Assembly: GCA_963811685.1 (NCBI GenBank)
Contig: CAWESK010000020.1
Coordinates: forward strand, 1 to 64,000
Direction: 5' to 3'
From: CAIWHR01 sp963811685
Lineage (GTDB): Bacteria > Pseudomonadota > Gammaproteobacteria > Burkholderiales > Casimicrobiaceae
DNA: 64,000 nucleotides
Each line of letters opens with the position of its first letter. Positions within the stretch are counted from its first letter, which is position 1. The notes under the pieces are model-generated. The model did not search any database. It was not told where the DNA came from and was given only the letters and a program-made list of their open reading frames with translations. This document shows positions 25,167 to 35,048 of the stretch, in pieces. The position numbers and the translations under genes were made by a program.

Positions 25167-25698
25167 ATGATCCGCGACGTGCTCCGGATGGGGGACCCGC
25201 GGCTGTTGCAGCCGTCGCTGCCGGTCACGGCCTTCGATACGCCGGAGCTCGCCGCGCTGCTCGCGGACTTGCGCGACACGATGGCGGCGGAGAACGGAGC
25301 GGGCCTCGCGGCGCCGCAGATCGGCGTGCCGCTGCAGGTCGTGATCTTCGGCTTCGCCGACAATCCGCGCTATCCCGATGCCGAGCCCGTCCCCTACACC
25401 GAGCTCGTCAATCCGGTGCTGACGCCGCTGTCGAGCGAAATGGAAGAGGGCTGGGAAGGATGTCTGTCGGTCCCCGGGCTGCGCGGCGTCGTGCCGCGCT
25501 TCGCGCATCTGCGCTACGAGGGGTTCGATCCCGCCGGCCGCCGCATTGCGCGCGAAGTGACGGGATTCCATTCGCGCGTGGTCCAGCACGAATGCGATCA
25601 CCTGCTGGGCATCCTCTATCCGATGCGGATGCGCGACTTCCGGCAATTCGGGTTCACCGACATCCTGTTCCCCGACACTCCGCCCGGCGGAAGAATAG
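25167..25698 (+). CDS. def: Peptide deformylase
   Basis: All three deformylase motifs are present: GAGLAAPQIGVP (motif 1), EGCLSVPGLRG (motif 2, metal cysteine) and VVQHECDHLLGILYPMRM (motif 3, HExxH). The enzyme removes the N-formyl group of nascent proteins using Fe2+. The expected C-terminus after FTDILFPDTPP is lost because the frame runs on to 25,787 over the glnD gene. One base missing near 25,686 would give the ending AEE and a TAG at 25,696-25,698, the usual length of about 177 residues. The gene would then stop 10 bases before the convergent glnD stop. Confidence 0.85.
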
Positions 25699-25707
25699 GC
25701 CGGATCG

Positions 25708-28312
25708 TCAGACCCGGAGCTGGTCGTACAGGGTCGTCTCGAGCTTCAGCAGCGCCTGCTCGTCGTGCAACCGCGCGCCGTCGATGAGAAAGATGTCCTC
25801 GGCACGCTCGCCGAGCGTGTTGATCTTGGCGCTCGCGACATTGACGTTGGCGTTGGCCAGCGTATAGGCGATCTGCGCCAGCAGGCCCGGGCGGTCACCG
25901 GCGACGATTTCGAGAATGTAATGCGTGCCCTTGTCGTCGGGGAACATCTCGACCGACGGCGAGAGCGGGAAGTGCTTGAGCTGCCGGCTCACGCGTCCCG
26001 GAATCGGCGGCTCGAGCGGGCGCTCGTCCTGCAGGGCCCGGGTAAGCTCGAACTCGATCAGCTGGATCGTGTCGCGGTAGGACACGTTGAGATCGGTCGG
26101 ATCATGGATCGCAAACGTGTCGAGAGCGTACCCGTGTCGCGTCGTGTGGATCTTCGCCTCGAGGATCGACAGCCCGCGGCGGCCGAAGAACCCGCAGATG
26201 CGCGCAAAGAGCTGCTTCTGGTCGGGCAGATAGGCGAGCACCTGCAGCCCCGCACCGGAACGCGCGAGGCGCACCTTCACCACCGGCGCGCGTTCTTCGA
26301 CCCGCCAATAGAGATGTCGCGCATGCCACGCGATCTCCTCGGCGCCGTGACGCATGAAATAGGGCATGTCGAGATGCCGCCATAGCGCGCGCTCGGCGTC
26401 CTCCGGGACCGCGTAGAGGCGCAGCAGGCGGCGCGCCTCGTCCTGGCGCTGCTGCAGCGAATCCTGCAGCGTGCGCGGGGCGCTCTCGCCGGCCAGCACC
26501 CGCCGCGCTGCATGGAAGAGATCCTCGAGGAGCTGCGCCTTCCACGCGTTCCACACGCGCGGGCTGGTGCCGCGGATGTCGGCGACGGTGAGGATGTAGA
26601 GCGCCGTCAGGCGCCGCTCGCTGCCGACCTTCGCCGCGAACGCGGTGACGACATCGGGGTCCGAGATGTCCTGCTTCTGCGCGGTCGTCGACATCGTGAG
26701 GTGCTCGCGGACGAGCCAGGCGACGAGCTCGGTGTCCGCGCGCGACATGGCGTGCGCGCGGCAGAACCGGCGCGCTTCGCGCTCGCCCAGCGTCGAATGG
26801 TCGCCGCCACGGCCTTTGGCGATGTCGTGGAAGAGCCCCGCCAGATAGAGCACCTCCCAGCCCGCGAAATCGGCGATCAGCCGCGAGCACAGAGGATATT
26901 CGTGCGCGTGCTGCGGCTCGGTGAACCGCCGCAGGTTGCGGATCACCATCAGGATATGCTCGTCGACCGTGTACACGTGGAACAGGTCGTGCTGCATCTG
27001 GCCGACGATGCGGCCGAACACCGGCAGATAATGGCCGAGTATCCCGTACAGATTCATCCGCCGCAGCTCGTGCGTCTGGCCGCGCGGCTCGCGGAAAATC
27101 TGCAGGAAGCGGGCGCGGTTGGCCGGGTCCCGCCGGAACGTGGCGTCGATGCGATTGCGGTTGCGCCACAGCGCGCGCAGCGTCCGTGCCGACATCCCTT
27201 TCAGCTCGGGATGGCGCTGCATGGTCAGGAACGCATCGAGCATCGCACCGGGACGCCGCTCGAACAGCGTCTCGTCGCGCAGATGCAGGAGCTCGTCGAT
27301 CGCGACGTAGTCGTCGTCGACCGGAACGGGCTCCGAAGGGATCGGAAACAGCCGCGAATGCAGGTTCTGCAACAGGATCACGTTGACCTGCCGGACAACC
27401 TTGGCGGCGCGGTAATAGCGCTGCATCAGCTGCTCGCTCGCCCGCTTCGACGCGGTGTCGGCAAGACGGAGCTCGCGCGCCAGCGCATTCTGCAGATCGA
27501 AGACGAGGCGATCCTCGCGGCGGCCGGCGAGGTAATGGAGCCGTACGCGCAGCGCGCCGATGAAGCGCTCGTGGCGCGAGACGGTGCGCGCTTCCTGCAT
27601 CGTGATGAGGCCCGCCTTGGCAAGGTCGCGCCACGAGCGTCCGAGCCCGGCGGCGCGGGCGATCCAGAGAACGGTCTGCAGGTCGCGCAGTCCCCCCGGA
27701 CTTTCCTTCACGTTGGGCTCGAGGTTGTAGGCCGTGTCGTGATACTTGAGGTGCCGCTGCTGCTGCTCGAGCGCCTTTCCCTCGTAGAAGTGCCGCGGCT
27801 CCATCGCCGCGGCGAACGTCCGCGCGAAGCGGCGGAAGAGCGGCCGCGAGCCCGCCACGAGCCGGTGCTCGAGCAGGCTCGTGCGGATCGTGATGTCGCC
27901 CGCCATTTCCGTCTCGCATTCGGCGATCGTGCGCACGCTGTGGCTGGCCTCGAGCCCGACGTCCCACAGCATCCCGACAAACCGTTCGACGAAGCTCGTG
28001 CCCGCGCCGTCGAGCGCGCGCCGGCAGCAGGATCAGGACGTCGACGTCGGAATGCGGGAAAAGCTGCCCCCGCCCGTAACCGCCTACGGCGACGAGCGCG
28101 AGCTCGGGCGGCGCGCAAAGCTCGTCCCAGACCGCGGTGAGCGCGCGATCGACGACGCGCGCCGACTCGCGGAGCAGCCGGGGCGTATCGGGACGCGCGA
28201 GGAACGACGCGTGCAACGCCGTGCGGCTCGCGTCGAGCGCCGCCCGCCACTGCCGCGCGGTGCCGCCCGGCGTCATGCCGGCGGGCGTGGGGGCCGAGGC
28301 GGCGGATTCCAT
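25708..28312 (-). CDS. glnD: Bifunctional [protein-PII] uridylyltransferase/uridylyl-removing enzyme, one frameshift
   Basis: The protein, about 868 residues after correction, has the GlnD domains in order: nucleotidyltransferase (VAVGGYGRGQLFPHSDVDVL with the DxD), a PII-uridylyltransferase helical linker, an HD phosphohydrolase domain (LAGLFHDIAKGRGGDHSTLG), and two ACT domains (RARICGFFGRRGLSILEAK-like at about 700 and GDRPGLLAQIAYTLANANVN at about 800). It adds UMP to PII when glutamine is low and removes it when glutamine is high. Near 28,015 one base is lost or gained in the run CGCGCGCTCG, moving the frame within DVLILLPA. This is an essential-class regulator, so a sequencing error is likely. 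Confidence 0.92.
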
Positions 28313-28333
28313 CGCTGTGGGCCTGCGGATACG

Positions 28334-29128
28334 TCAGTTGGGAGGCGGCGGCGGCGTGCCGGCGGAAACGGTGAGCACCTCGTAGCCGTCACCGGTCACG
28401 AGCACCGTATGCTCCCACTGCGCGGAAAGCGAATGGTCCGCGGTGACGATCGTCCAGCCGTCGGCGAGACTGCGGATTGCGGCGCGGCCGGCGTTGATCA
28501 TCGGCTCGATCGTGAAGATCATGCCTTCGACGAGACGCAGGCCCGTTCCGGGCCGGCCGTAATGCAGGACCTGCGGCTCCTCGTGGAACTGCGCCCCGAT
28601 CCCGTGGCCGCAGAACTCGCGCACAACGGAGAAGCCGTGGCTCTCGGCGAATTTCTGGATCGTGTAGCCGATGTCGCCGAGCTGCGCGCCGGGGCGAACG
28701 GCGCGGATGCCGCGCCACATCGCCTCGTAGGTGGTCTCGACGAGCCGACGCGCCTGGATCGACGGAGCGCCGACGTAGAACATCCGGCTCGTGTCGCCGT
28801 GCCAGCCTTCCTTGATCACGGTGACGTCGACGTTGACGATGTCGCCGGCCTTGAGCTTCTTGTCGCCTGGAATCCCGTGGCAGACGACATGGTTGACCGA
28901 GGTGCAGATCGTCGCCGGGTAGGGTGAGTGTCCCGGCGGCGCGTAGTTGAGCGTCGCCGGGATCACGTCCTGAACGTTGACCTGGTAATCGTGCGCGATG
29001 CGGTCGAGCTCTCCCGTCGTGATTCCGGCCTCGACGTGCGGCGTGAGATAGTCGAGGAGCTCCGAGGCGAGGCGGCCGGCCACCCGCATCTTCGCGACAT
29101 CCTCGGGCGTCTTGAGCTGAACCGACAT
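28334..29128 (-). CDS. map: Methionine aminopeptidase, type I
   Basis: The 264-residue enzyme carries the five metal ligands of type I methionine aminopeptidases in context: the histidine of VNHVVCHGIPGD, the aspartates of AGDIVNVDVTVIKEGWHGDT, the histidine of FCGHGIGAQFHEEP and the glutamates of MIFTIEPMINAG and SAQWEHTVLV. It removes initiator methionine. ATG 29,128 is chosen; the frame runs on upstream into dapD as a shadow. It lies between dapD and glnD on the same strand, with 5 and 21 bases between stops and starts. Confidence 0.93.
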   Translation of the reverse strand: MSVQLKTPEDVAKMRVAGRLASELLDYLTPHVEAGITTGELDRIAHDYQVNVQDVIPATLNYAPPGHSPYPATICTSVNHVVCHGIPGDKKLKAGDIVNVDVTVIKEGWHGDTSRMFYVGAPSIQARRLVETTYEAMWRGIRAVRPGAQLGDIGYTIQKFAESHGFSVVREFCGHGIGAQFHEEPQVLHYGRPGTGLRLVEGMIFTIEPMINAGRAAIRSLADGWTIVTADHSLSAQWEHTVLVTGDGYEVLTVSAGTPPPPPN

Positions 29129-29133
29129 GGGCG

Positions 29134-29964
29134 TCACGTGCGCAGGAGCTCGTTGATCGACGTCTTCGAGCGCGTCTTCGAATCGACCCGCTTGACGATC
29201 ACCGCGCAGTAGAGCTGGCAGCCCCCGGTGCCCGACGGCAGGCTGCCCGCGACGACGACGGACCCGGACGGGACGCGGCCGTAGCTGACCTCGCCGGTCG
29301 CACGATCGTAGATCTTCGTGCTCTGGCCGATGAATACGCCCATGCCGAGCACCGAGTTCTCCTCGACGATCACCCCCTCGACGACCTCGGAGCGCGCGCC
29401 GACGAAGCAGTTGTCCTCGATGATCGTCGGATTCGCCTGCAGCGGCTCCAGCACGCCGCCGATGCCGACCCCGCCCGACAAATGGACGTTGCGGCCGATC
29501 TGCGCGCAGGAGCCGACCGTCGCCCACGTGTCGACCATCGTGCCCTCGTCGACGTAGGCGCCGATATTGACGTACGACGGCATCAGCACGACGTTGCTCG
29601 CGATATACGCGCCGCGTCGGGCGACCGCGGGCGGGACGACGCGCACGCCGGCGGTCGCAAATGCGGCGGCGTCGTATTGCGCGAATTTGGTCGGCACCTT
29701 GTCGTAGAAGCGGAACGGCGCCGCCGGCCCCGCGAGACCGATCGGTGCATTGTCGGTCAGCCGGAACGAGAGCAGCACCGCCTTCTTGACCCACTGGCGA
29801 ACGATCCACTCGCCGTCCTGTTTCTCGGCCACGCGCACGCGGCCCGCGTCGAGCTCGTCGATGACGTGAGCCACCGCCTCGCGCAACGTCGCCGGCGCGG
29901 TCGCAGGCGAGAGCGTCGCGCGCGATTCCCACGCCGCGTCAATGGTTCGCTGCAGGTCGTCCAT
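29134..29964 (-). CDS. dapD: 2,3,4,5-tetrahydropyridine-2,6-dicarboxylate N-succinyltransferase
   Basis: The 276-residue protein has an N-terminal helical domain, then VLMPSYVNIGAYVDEGTMVD and a left-handed beta helix (IGRNVHLSGGVGIGGVLEP, IIEDNCFVGARSEVVEGVIV, NSVLGMGVFIGQSTKIYD), the DapD fold. It transfers succinate from succinyl-CoA to tetrahydrodipicolinate. ATG 29,964 is preferred to an in-frame start ten codons upstream because it gives the standard N-terminus MDDLQRTIDAAWESR. map follows six bases downstream, so the two are co-transcribed. Confidence 0.93.
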   Translation of the reverse strand: MDDLQRTIDAAWESRATLSPATAPATLREAVAHVIDELDAGRVRVAEKQDGEWIVRQWVKKAVLLSFRLTDNAPIGLAGPAAPFRFYDKVPTKFAQYDAAAFATAGVRVVPPAVARRGAYIASNVVLMPSYVNIGAYVDEGTMVDTWATVGSCAQIGRNVHLSGGVGIGGVLEPLQANPTIIEDNCFVGARSEVVEGVIVEENSVLGMGVFIGQSTKIYDRATGEVSYGRVPSGSVVVAGSLPSGTGGCQLYCAVIVKRVDSKTRSKTSINELLRT

Positions 29965-30154
29965 GTCGAAAGCTGCGGTCCGGTCGCCGGGCAAAGCGTC
30001 GATTCTACAGGGGCGCGAGTCGGGAAGCAGGGGCCCCCGAGCGGAGCGAGAGGAGATGCGACCGGGACGAGCCGACGCACGCGGCCGAAGAAATCGGCCG
30101 TTGCACGTACTTGGCCATGCAGAGGCCGCGAAAACGTGCCGCTAACGAACCTCG

Positions 30155-30900
30155 CTACATCGACTTGAAGCGATGGGCGAACGTGCGGCTGACGGCAAGT
30201 TTTTCATCGCGATCGCGGAGCACGATCACGGGTTCCCCGCGCCAGTCGCGATCCACGCGCGCGATCGCCCGCAGATTGACGATCGTGCCCCGATGGATCT
30301 GCCAGAATGTCTCGGGATCGAGCGCGTCGAAGAGCTCCTTGATCGGCTTCCTGATCAGCGCTTCGCCCTCGGCGGTAATCACTCGCGTGTACTTGTCGCC
30401 GGCCTGGAAGTACAGGACGTCGTCGACGGCGATCATCCGCATCGAGTTGCCCAGTGAAGCGCGAATCCACTTGAGCGGTCCGTTGCCGCCGTCGCGCGGC
30501 GCGAGCTTCGCAAGGAGCGCCGTGAGGTCGAGCGGTGCCGCGGCAAGCCGCGCCTTCAGTCGGGACACGACCTTCGCGATCCGCTCGGGAGTCGGCGGCT
30601 TGAGGACGTAGTCGACCGCGCCCTCGTCGAACGCCGCGACGGCATATTCGTCGTAGGCGGTGACGAACACGATGTGGCATCCGGCCCCGATCTCGCGCGC
30701 CACTTCGAGGCCCGTGCGCACCGGCATGCGGATGTCGAGGAACGCGATGTCCGGCCGCAGCGACTCGGCGCGCTCCAGCGCCTCGTCGCCGTTGCCTGCC
30801 TCGGCGACGATGTCGAGCTCGGGCCACGCCTCGGCGAGGCGCGCCTTCAACTGCGCGCGCAAGCAGCGGCTCGTCCTCGGCGATCAGCGCGGTCGGTCAC
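30155..30900 (-). CDS. LytTR-family response regulator, frameshifted at the 5' end
   Basis: The receiver domain has the phosphoacceptor in LRPDIAFLDIRMPVRTGLEV, the TAYDEYAVAAFDEGAVDYVL segment and a proline-containing KPP turn. The C-terminal half is a LytTR DNA-binding domain (WIRASLGNSMRMIAVDDVLY, YTRVITAEGEALIRKPIKEL, FWQIHRGTIVNLRAIARVD). The first residues are in another frame: after GTG 30,900 the bases give ALIAEDEPLL with the acidic pocket, then one or two bases are wrong before AQLKARLAEAWPELDIVAE. The GTG overlaps the stop of the upstream kinase gene as GTGA. Likely a two-component pair regulating unknown targets. Confidence 0.78.
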
Positions 30901-32076
30901 GACGACGTCTCGGAGAGCGGGATCTCGATCGTCGCGCGGGCACCGCGAGGCTGTTGCGTTCTCGAAGCGAGAAGCGACCCTCGACGCCAAAGAGCGCGGC
31001 ATTCATGCCGTTCGCGCACGTTGCGCAGAGTCCGACCCCTTGACCGGGACGGCTGCCCGCGATGCCGAAAGCGCCGCAGGCGCTCGGACATCCGCGAGAC
31101 CAACGCCGTCACCGCCAGCGGCGGCGCCCGCGAAGGCCGCGCTCGATGCGCGACGCGGACGACCAGATTGTCGCCGGCTCGAAGCGCCTCGATCCGGATC
31201 GACCGCCTTCGGCCTGGCGCTCGATCCCGTGCGTCACGGCGTTCTCGACGACGGAAATGAGCAAGGCCTGGAGGAAAAGGCAACGCGCGCAGGTCGCTCG
31301 GACGCGTCGGTCTCGAAGGCGAGGCGATGTCCCATCCGCATCTCGAGGATGCTGAGATAGGCCTCGGCAAGGTCGATTTCCTGGCCCAGCGTCGTGCTCG
31401 CGCTGCGCAGCTGAGGCAACGCGGCGCGCAGGTAGGCGAGCAGATGACCCAGCAGACGCGAGGCCTGCGGCGGATCGGTTTCGGTCAGGTACTGGACCGA
31501 CGCCAGCGTGTTGAACAGGAAGTGCGGCTCGACCTGCGCCTGCATCAGTTTCAGGTCGGACTCGAGGGCGAGCTTCGACGAGTCGGTGCCGCTCGGATTC
31601 GGCCTGCGGTGCAGCGCGGCCGCCCACGCGATTCGCGGAACTTGAGCAGGAAGAACAGGCTGACGAAAAGGCCCACGATGAAGCGCTGATGAGCGTGCCC
31701 GGAACTGATCGGCGCGATCGTGGCATGCAGGTCGCCGATCGTGTACTCCGGGATCGCCATGAAGTACACCCTTGATGAGGAACACCAGGACGAGGCCGAC
31801 GATCGTGCCGATCGCGACGGCCCGACGAGACGCCGGAGGATCGGGCGCGTGCGTTCCCAGGGCGACGCCACGTTGACCGCGTAGGCGATGGCGAGGCCGA
31901 AGCATTGGGTGGTGATGAAAGGATGCCAGAAGGGGCGCGTCGTCCTCGATCGAGAGCAGGCCGGCGACGCCGGTGTTGATCGCGACGATCAGCAGGATGG
32001 TGAGCCATGACGCATGGAAGCCTGCCCAGAGCGCGGATGCCCAGCGTTGCGGTGGGGGTAGAGAGAGTGTTGTCAT
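30897..32076 (-). CDS. LytS-type sensor histidine kinase, several frameshifts
   Basis: The kinase core is clear: SDLKLMQAQVEPHFLFNTLASV with the phosphorylated histidine, the following dimerisation helices (RLLGHLLAYLRAALPQLRSA), VALLISVVENAVTHGIERQ-like N-box pieces near 31,230, and a terminal ARATIEIPLSETSS. An N-terminal hydrophobic segment (ASALWAGFHASWLTILLIVA) suggests membrane helices. Pieces lie in at least three frames between 31,000 and 32,000, so several single-base changes exist. It belongs to the His_kinase/LytS group without a separate HATPase signature visible in one frame. The end overlaps the start of the response regulator by four bases. Confidence 0.7.
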
Positions 32077-32172
32077 GGCGCCCATATTAGGGCTGCCACC
32101 CCCGGCAGGGGCACTTCGCGACAGGACGCGGCCGGCGGCGACGGAGCGCCCGGGGAGCGGCCGGGCGCGCCT

Positions 32173-33372
32173 TCAAGGCGACCCTCCGCGCGCGAGCGCG
32201 CAGATGCGGTCGATGGCCTCGGCACACTCGTCCTGCGCGGCGACGAGCGCGATCCGGATGCGGCCGCGGCCCGGGTTCTCGCCGTGGGCTTCACGGGCGA
32301 AGTAGCTTCCGGGGAGGACGGTGACGGCCTGCTCGGCGTACAACCGGCGCGCGAAGTCGGCGTCGTCACCGGGCGTGGCCGCCCACAGATAGAACGCCGC
32401 GTCGGGCATCGCGCAAGGGAGCGCGGCAGCGAGCCGCGGCTGCAGCGCGGCGAACTTTTTCGCGTAGGCAGCCCGGTTCTCGCGCACGTGGGCCTCATCG
32501 CTCCACGCGGCCACGCTCGCCGCGGCGACCGCAGGCGACATCGCCGAGCCGTGATAGGTGCGGTAGAGGAGGAACGCCTTGACGAGCGCCGCATCGCCCG
32601 CGACGTAGCCGGAGCGCAGTCCCGGCGCGTTCGATCGCTTGGAGAGGCTGCCGAACGACACGAGGCGGGGAAATCCGCTGCGGCCCAGTCGCTGCGCGAC
32701 CGCCAGGGCGCCGGCAGGCGGCCTCGCCTCGTCGAAATAGATTTCCGAATAGCACTCGTCGGCGGCGATCGCGAAACCATGGCGATCGGACAGCTCGAAC
32801 AGAAGCCGCCATTCGTCCGCCGTCGTCACGCGGCCGGTGGGATTGTCGGGCGAGCACACGTAGACGAGTTGCGTGCGCGCCCAGACGGCCTCGGGGACAT
32901 CGTGCCACGCATGCGCAAAGTCGCGTGCCGCGCACGCATTGACGCAGTAGGGCGCGGCGCCGGCCAGCACGGCCGCGCCCTCGTAGATCTGGTAGAACGG
33001 ATTGGGCATGACGACCGTGGCCCCCGGCCGGCTGCTGTCGACGACCGTCTGCGCGAAAGCGAAAAGCGCCTCGCGGCTGCCGAGCACGGGCAGCACCTCG
33101 GTCGCCGGATCGAGCGTCGGCAGTCCATGGCGCCGGCAAAGCCACGCGGCAATGGCTTCGCGCAGCGCGGGCGCGCCGGCCGTCGTGGGATAATTGGCAA
33201 TACCGGCGCCGGCCGCCGCCAATGCGTCGAGGATGAACTTCGGCGTCGGATGCTTCGGCTCGCCGATGGAAAGATTGATCGGCGGGCGCGCCATGTTCGG
33301 CGTCACGCCGGCAAGGAGCGCGCGGAGCCGCTCGAACGGATAGGGCGTAAGGCGCGAGAGGCGGGGATTCAA
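32173..33372 (-). CDS. dapC: Succinyldiaminopimelate transaminase
   Basis: The 399-residue fold-type I aminotransferase has INLSIGEPKHPTPKFILDAL near the start, VYVCSPDNPTGRVT in the middle and the PLP-lysine motif SFGSLSKRSNAPGLRSGYVA near residue 245. This matches the DapC branch that converts N-succinyl-2-amino-6-ketopimelate. The start is TTG at 33,372, giving NPRLSRLTPYPFERLRALL, the usual DapC N-terminus. Upstream dapD and dapE are on the same strand but separated by the two-component pair. Confidence 0.88.
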   Translation of the reverse strand: MNPRLSRLTPYPFERLRALLAGVTPNMARPPINLSIGEPKHPTPKFILDALAAAGAGIANYPTTAGAPALREAIAAWLCRRHGLPTLDPATEVLPVLGSREALFAFAQTVVDSSRPGATVVMPNPFYQIYEGAAVLAGAAPYCVNACAARDFAHAWHDVPEAVWARTQLVYVCSPDNPTGRVTTADEWRLLFELSDRHGFAIAADECYSEIYFDEARPPAGALAVAQRLGRSGFPRLVSFGSLSKRSNAPGLRSGYVAGDAALVKAFLLYRTYHGSAMSPAVAAASVAAWSDEAHVRENRAAYAKKFAALQPRLAAALPCAMPDAAFYLWAATPGDDADFARRLYAEQAVTVLPGSYFAREAHGENPGRGRIRIALVAAQDECAEAIDRICALARGGSP

Positions 33373-33481
33373 GGAAGGCGCGAAGACGAAGGCGACGCGG
33401 CGGAAGACATCGTCGCGCGTCGTGCGCCATTATAGCGACGCAACCTAAGCGAGCTTCGGCATCCGAGACCCGGACCACGAA

Positions 33482-34345
33482 ATGGCCAACGCCCATCCCG
33501 AATCGCAAGTTGCCCCCGTTGCGGGCCCGATGCCGCTGCCGTGGCGCGCCGCCGCGTGGGTCGCGACAGCGCTGGCCGGGCTCGCGCTGGCGCTGGTCGT
33601 GGCGCACTGGGGCTGGCGGCTGTTCGGTCCCGCCTCGCCACCACTCGCACCGCCGGAGCCGCCGGAGCGCTGGGCATCGTCGATCGTTTCGGCACCGTTG
33701 TTCGGGCGCGCCGAGGCACCGGCACCGGTCGCCAACGCCGCGCCCCTGCAAGGCGATGCGCGCTTGCTCGGCGTGTTCGCCGAGCGCAACGGCGAAGGCT
33801 ACGCGCTTTTCCGGCTCCCGGATCGCGGCCCGCTGCTCGTGCAGGCGGGGCAGGAGATCGCCAAGGACGTGAGCCTGCTGTCGGTGCGCAATGACGGCGT
33901 GCGCATTCGCGACCATGGCGAGGTGCGCGAGATCGCGTTGCGCAATCAGCCGAGCGCGTCGTCCGGCAAAAGCGCCGACCGCGCGCGCGCAAGCGTCGCC
34001 CGCGCGGCCTGCGCCGCCCCTGCCGGCTACAAGGGCCCGATCTACAAGCTCAATGCCGAGCTTCTGACCGGCATCGCGTCGCAGACCGACAGCTGGAGGG
34101 CGCTGCTGGTCGCGGACAACGGCGGGCTCGCCATCCGCGACAACAGCGGTTTTTCGACGATGCTCGGCATGCGCGCGGGCGATCGGATGACGCAGGCCAA
34201 CGGCATCGCGCTCGGCAGCGTCGACGACCTGCTGGTCGCATTCGTCAAGCCGCTCGTCGCCAACCAGCAGGTGCGGGTGGCGGGAACACGCGAGGGCAAG
34301 CCGGCCGAGTGGCTGTTCGTCAACGCGGGCGCGTGTCCCGGCTGA
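33482..34345 (+). CDS. Isolated type II secretion protein C (GspC)-like protein
   Basis: The 287-residue protein has a short cytoplasmic start, one membrane helix (AAAWVATALAGLALALVVAH), a periplasmic HR-like domain (LFGRAEAPAPVANAAPLQGD, LLGVFAERNGEGYALFR, GPLLVQAGQEIAKDVSL) and a C-terminal PDZ-like domain (MLGMRAGDRMTQANGIALGS, then VDDLLVAFVKPLVANQQVRV). That is the GspC/PulC layout that links the inner membrane platform to the secretin. No other gsp gene lies nearby. It is divergent from dapC and convergent with gph. Confidence 0.72.
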   Translation: MANAHPESQVAPVAGPMPLPWRAAAWVATALAGLALALVVAHWGWRLFGPASPPLAPPEPPERWASSIVSAPLFGRAEAPAPVANAAPLQGDARLLGVFAERNGEGYALFRLPDRGPLLVQAGQEIAKDVSLLSVRNDGVRIRDHGEVREIALRNQPSASSGKSADRARASVARAACAAPAGYKGPIYKLNAELLTGIASQTDSWRALLVADNGGLAIRDNSGFSTMLGMRAGDRMTQANGIALGSVDDLLVAFVKPLVANQQVRVAGTREGKPAEWLFVNAGACPG

Positions 34346-34356
34346 TCGCGGATCAG
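34342..34356. terminator. Short hairpin across the two convergent stop codons
   Basis: CTGATC (34,342-34,347) pairs with GATCAG (34,351-34,356) around GCG. The hairpin contains the stop of gspC (34,343-34,345) and the stop of gph (34,353-34,355). There is no T tract, so a terminator role is only possible. Confidence 0.25.
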
Positions 34357-35048
34357 CGATCGTCCGCTGCGCGCAGCCAGTCGAGCAACGCGCCCGGCGC
34401 GTCGAGCAGGCCGTCGGCGAACCAGTCATCCGGAACGTCGTCGGGCTCGAGATAGCCCCAGCGCGCGACCAGCGTCCTCATGCCCGCCGCCTTGCCCGCG
34501 TCGATGTCGCGACGCGCGTCGCCGACGTAGACGCAGCGCGCGGGGTCGACGCCGAGCCGGCTCGCGGCTTCGATCAACGGTGCCGGATGCGGTTTCGCAT
34601 GTGGCGTGGTGTCGCCGCAGACGACCGTGCGCGCGCGCGGCGCGAGGCGCAGCGAAACCAGCAGGGGCTCCGTGTAGCGTGTCGCCTTGTTGGTGACGAT
34701 TCCCCACGGCAGCGCGCGCGCGTCGAGCGCATCGAGAACCGCGGCGACCTCCGCGAACAGCATCGAGTCCACGCAGAGCGCCGCGGCGTAATGCGCGAGA
34801 AAGGCATCGCGCAGCCCGATATAGGCGGCGTCGCCGGGGGCAACCTCCATCCCGGCACCGATCAGGCCGCGCGCGCCCTGCGAAGAAAAAGGGCGGAGCT
34901 TTGCGAGAGGAACGGGTGCGAGCCCGCGGTCACGGCGCACGCGATTGAGCGCGGCGCCCAGGTCCGGCGCCGTGTCGGCGAGCGTTCCGTCGAGGTCGAA
35001 GAGGACAGCGTCGATCGCCCGTGGCTGCGTCGCGGCGACCTCAACCAT
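34353..35048 (-). CDS. gph: Phosphoglycolate phosphatase (HAD family)
   Basis: The 231-residue HAD phosphatase has motif I in AVLFDLDGTLADTAPDLGAA, motif II WGIVTNKATRYTEPLL, motif III lysine in GDTTPHAKPHPAPLIEA and motif IV YVGDARRDIDAGKAAGM. It dephosphorylates 2-phosphoglycolate from DNA repair. It starts in an 8-base overlap with the end of ubiG, the same order as in other betaproteobacteria (ubiG-gph). Confidence 0.9.
   Translation of the reverse strand: MVEVAATQPRAIDAVLFDLDGTLADTAPDLGAALNRVRRDRGLAPVPLAKLRPFSSQGARGLIGAGMEVAPGDAAYIGLRDAFLAHYAAALCVDSMLFAEVAAVLDALDARALPWGIVTNKATRYTEPLLVSLRLAPRARTVVCGDTTPHAKPHPAPLIEAASRLGVDPARCVYVGDARRDIDAGKAAGMRTLVARWGYLEPDDVPDDWFADGLLDAPGALLDWLRAADDR

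Noticed and set aside
24123..25787. A 554-residue frame that seems to fuse an upstream stretch to peptide deformylase
   Set aside because: The part before 25,167 is the wrong frame of the thioinosine phosphorylase; only the C-terminal deformylase is real.
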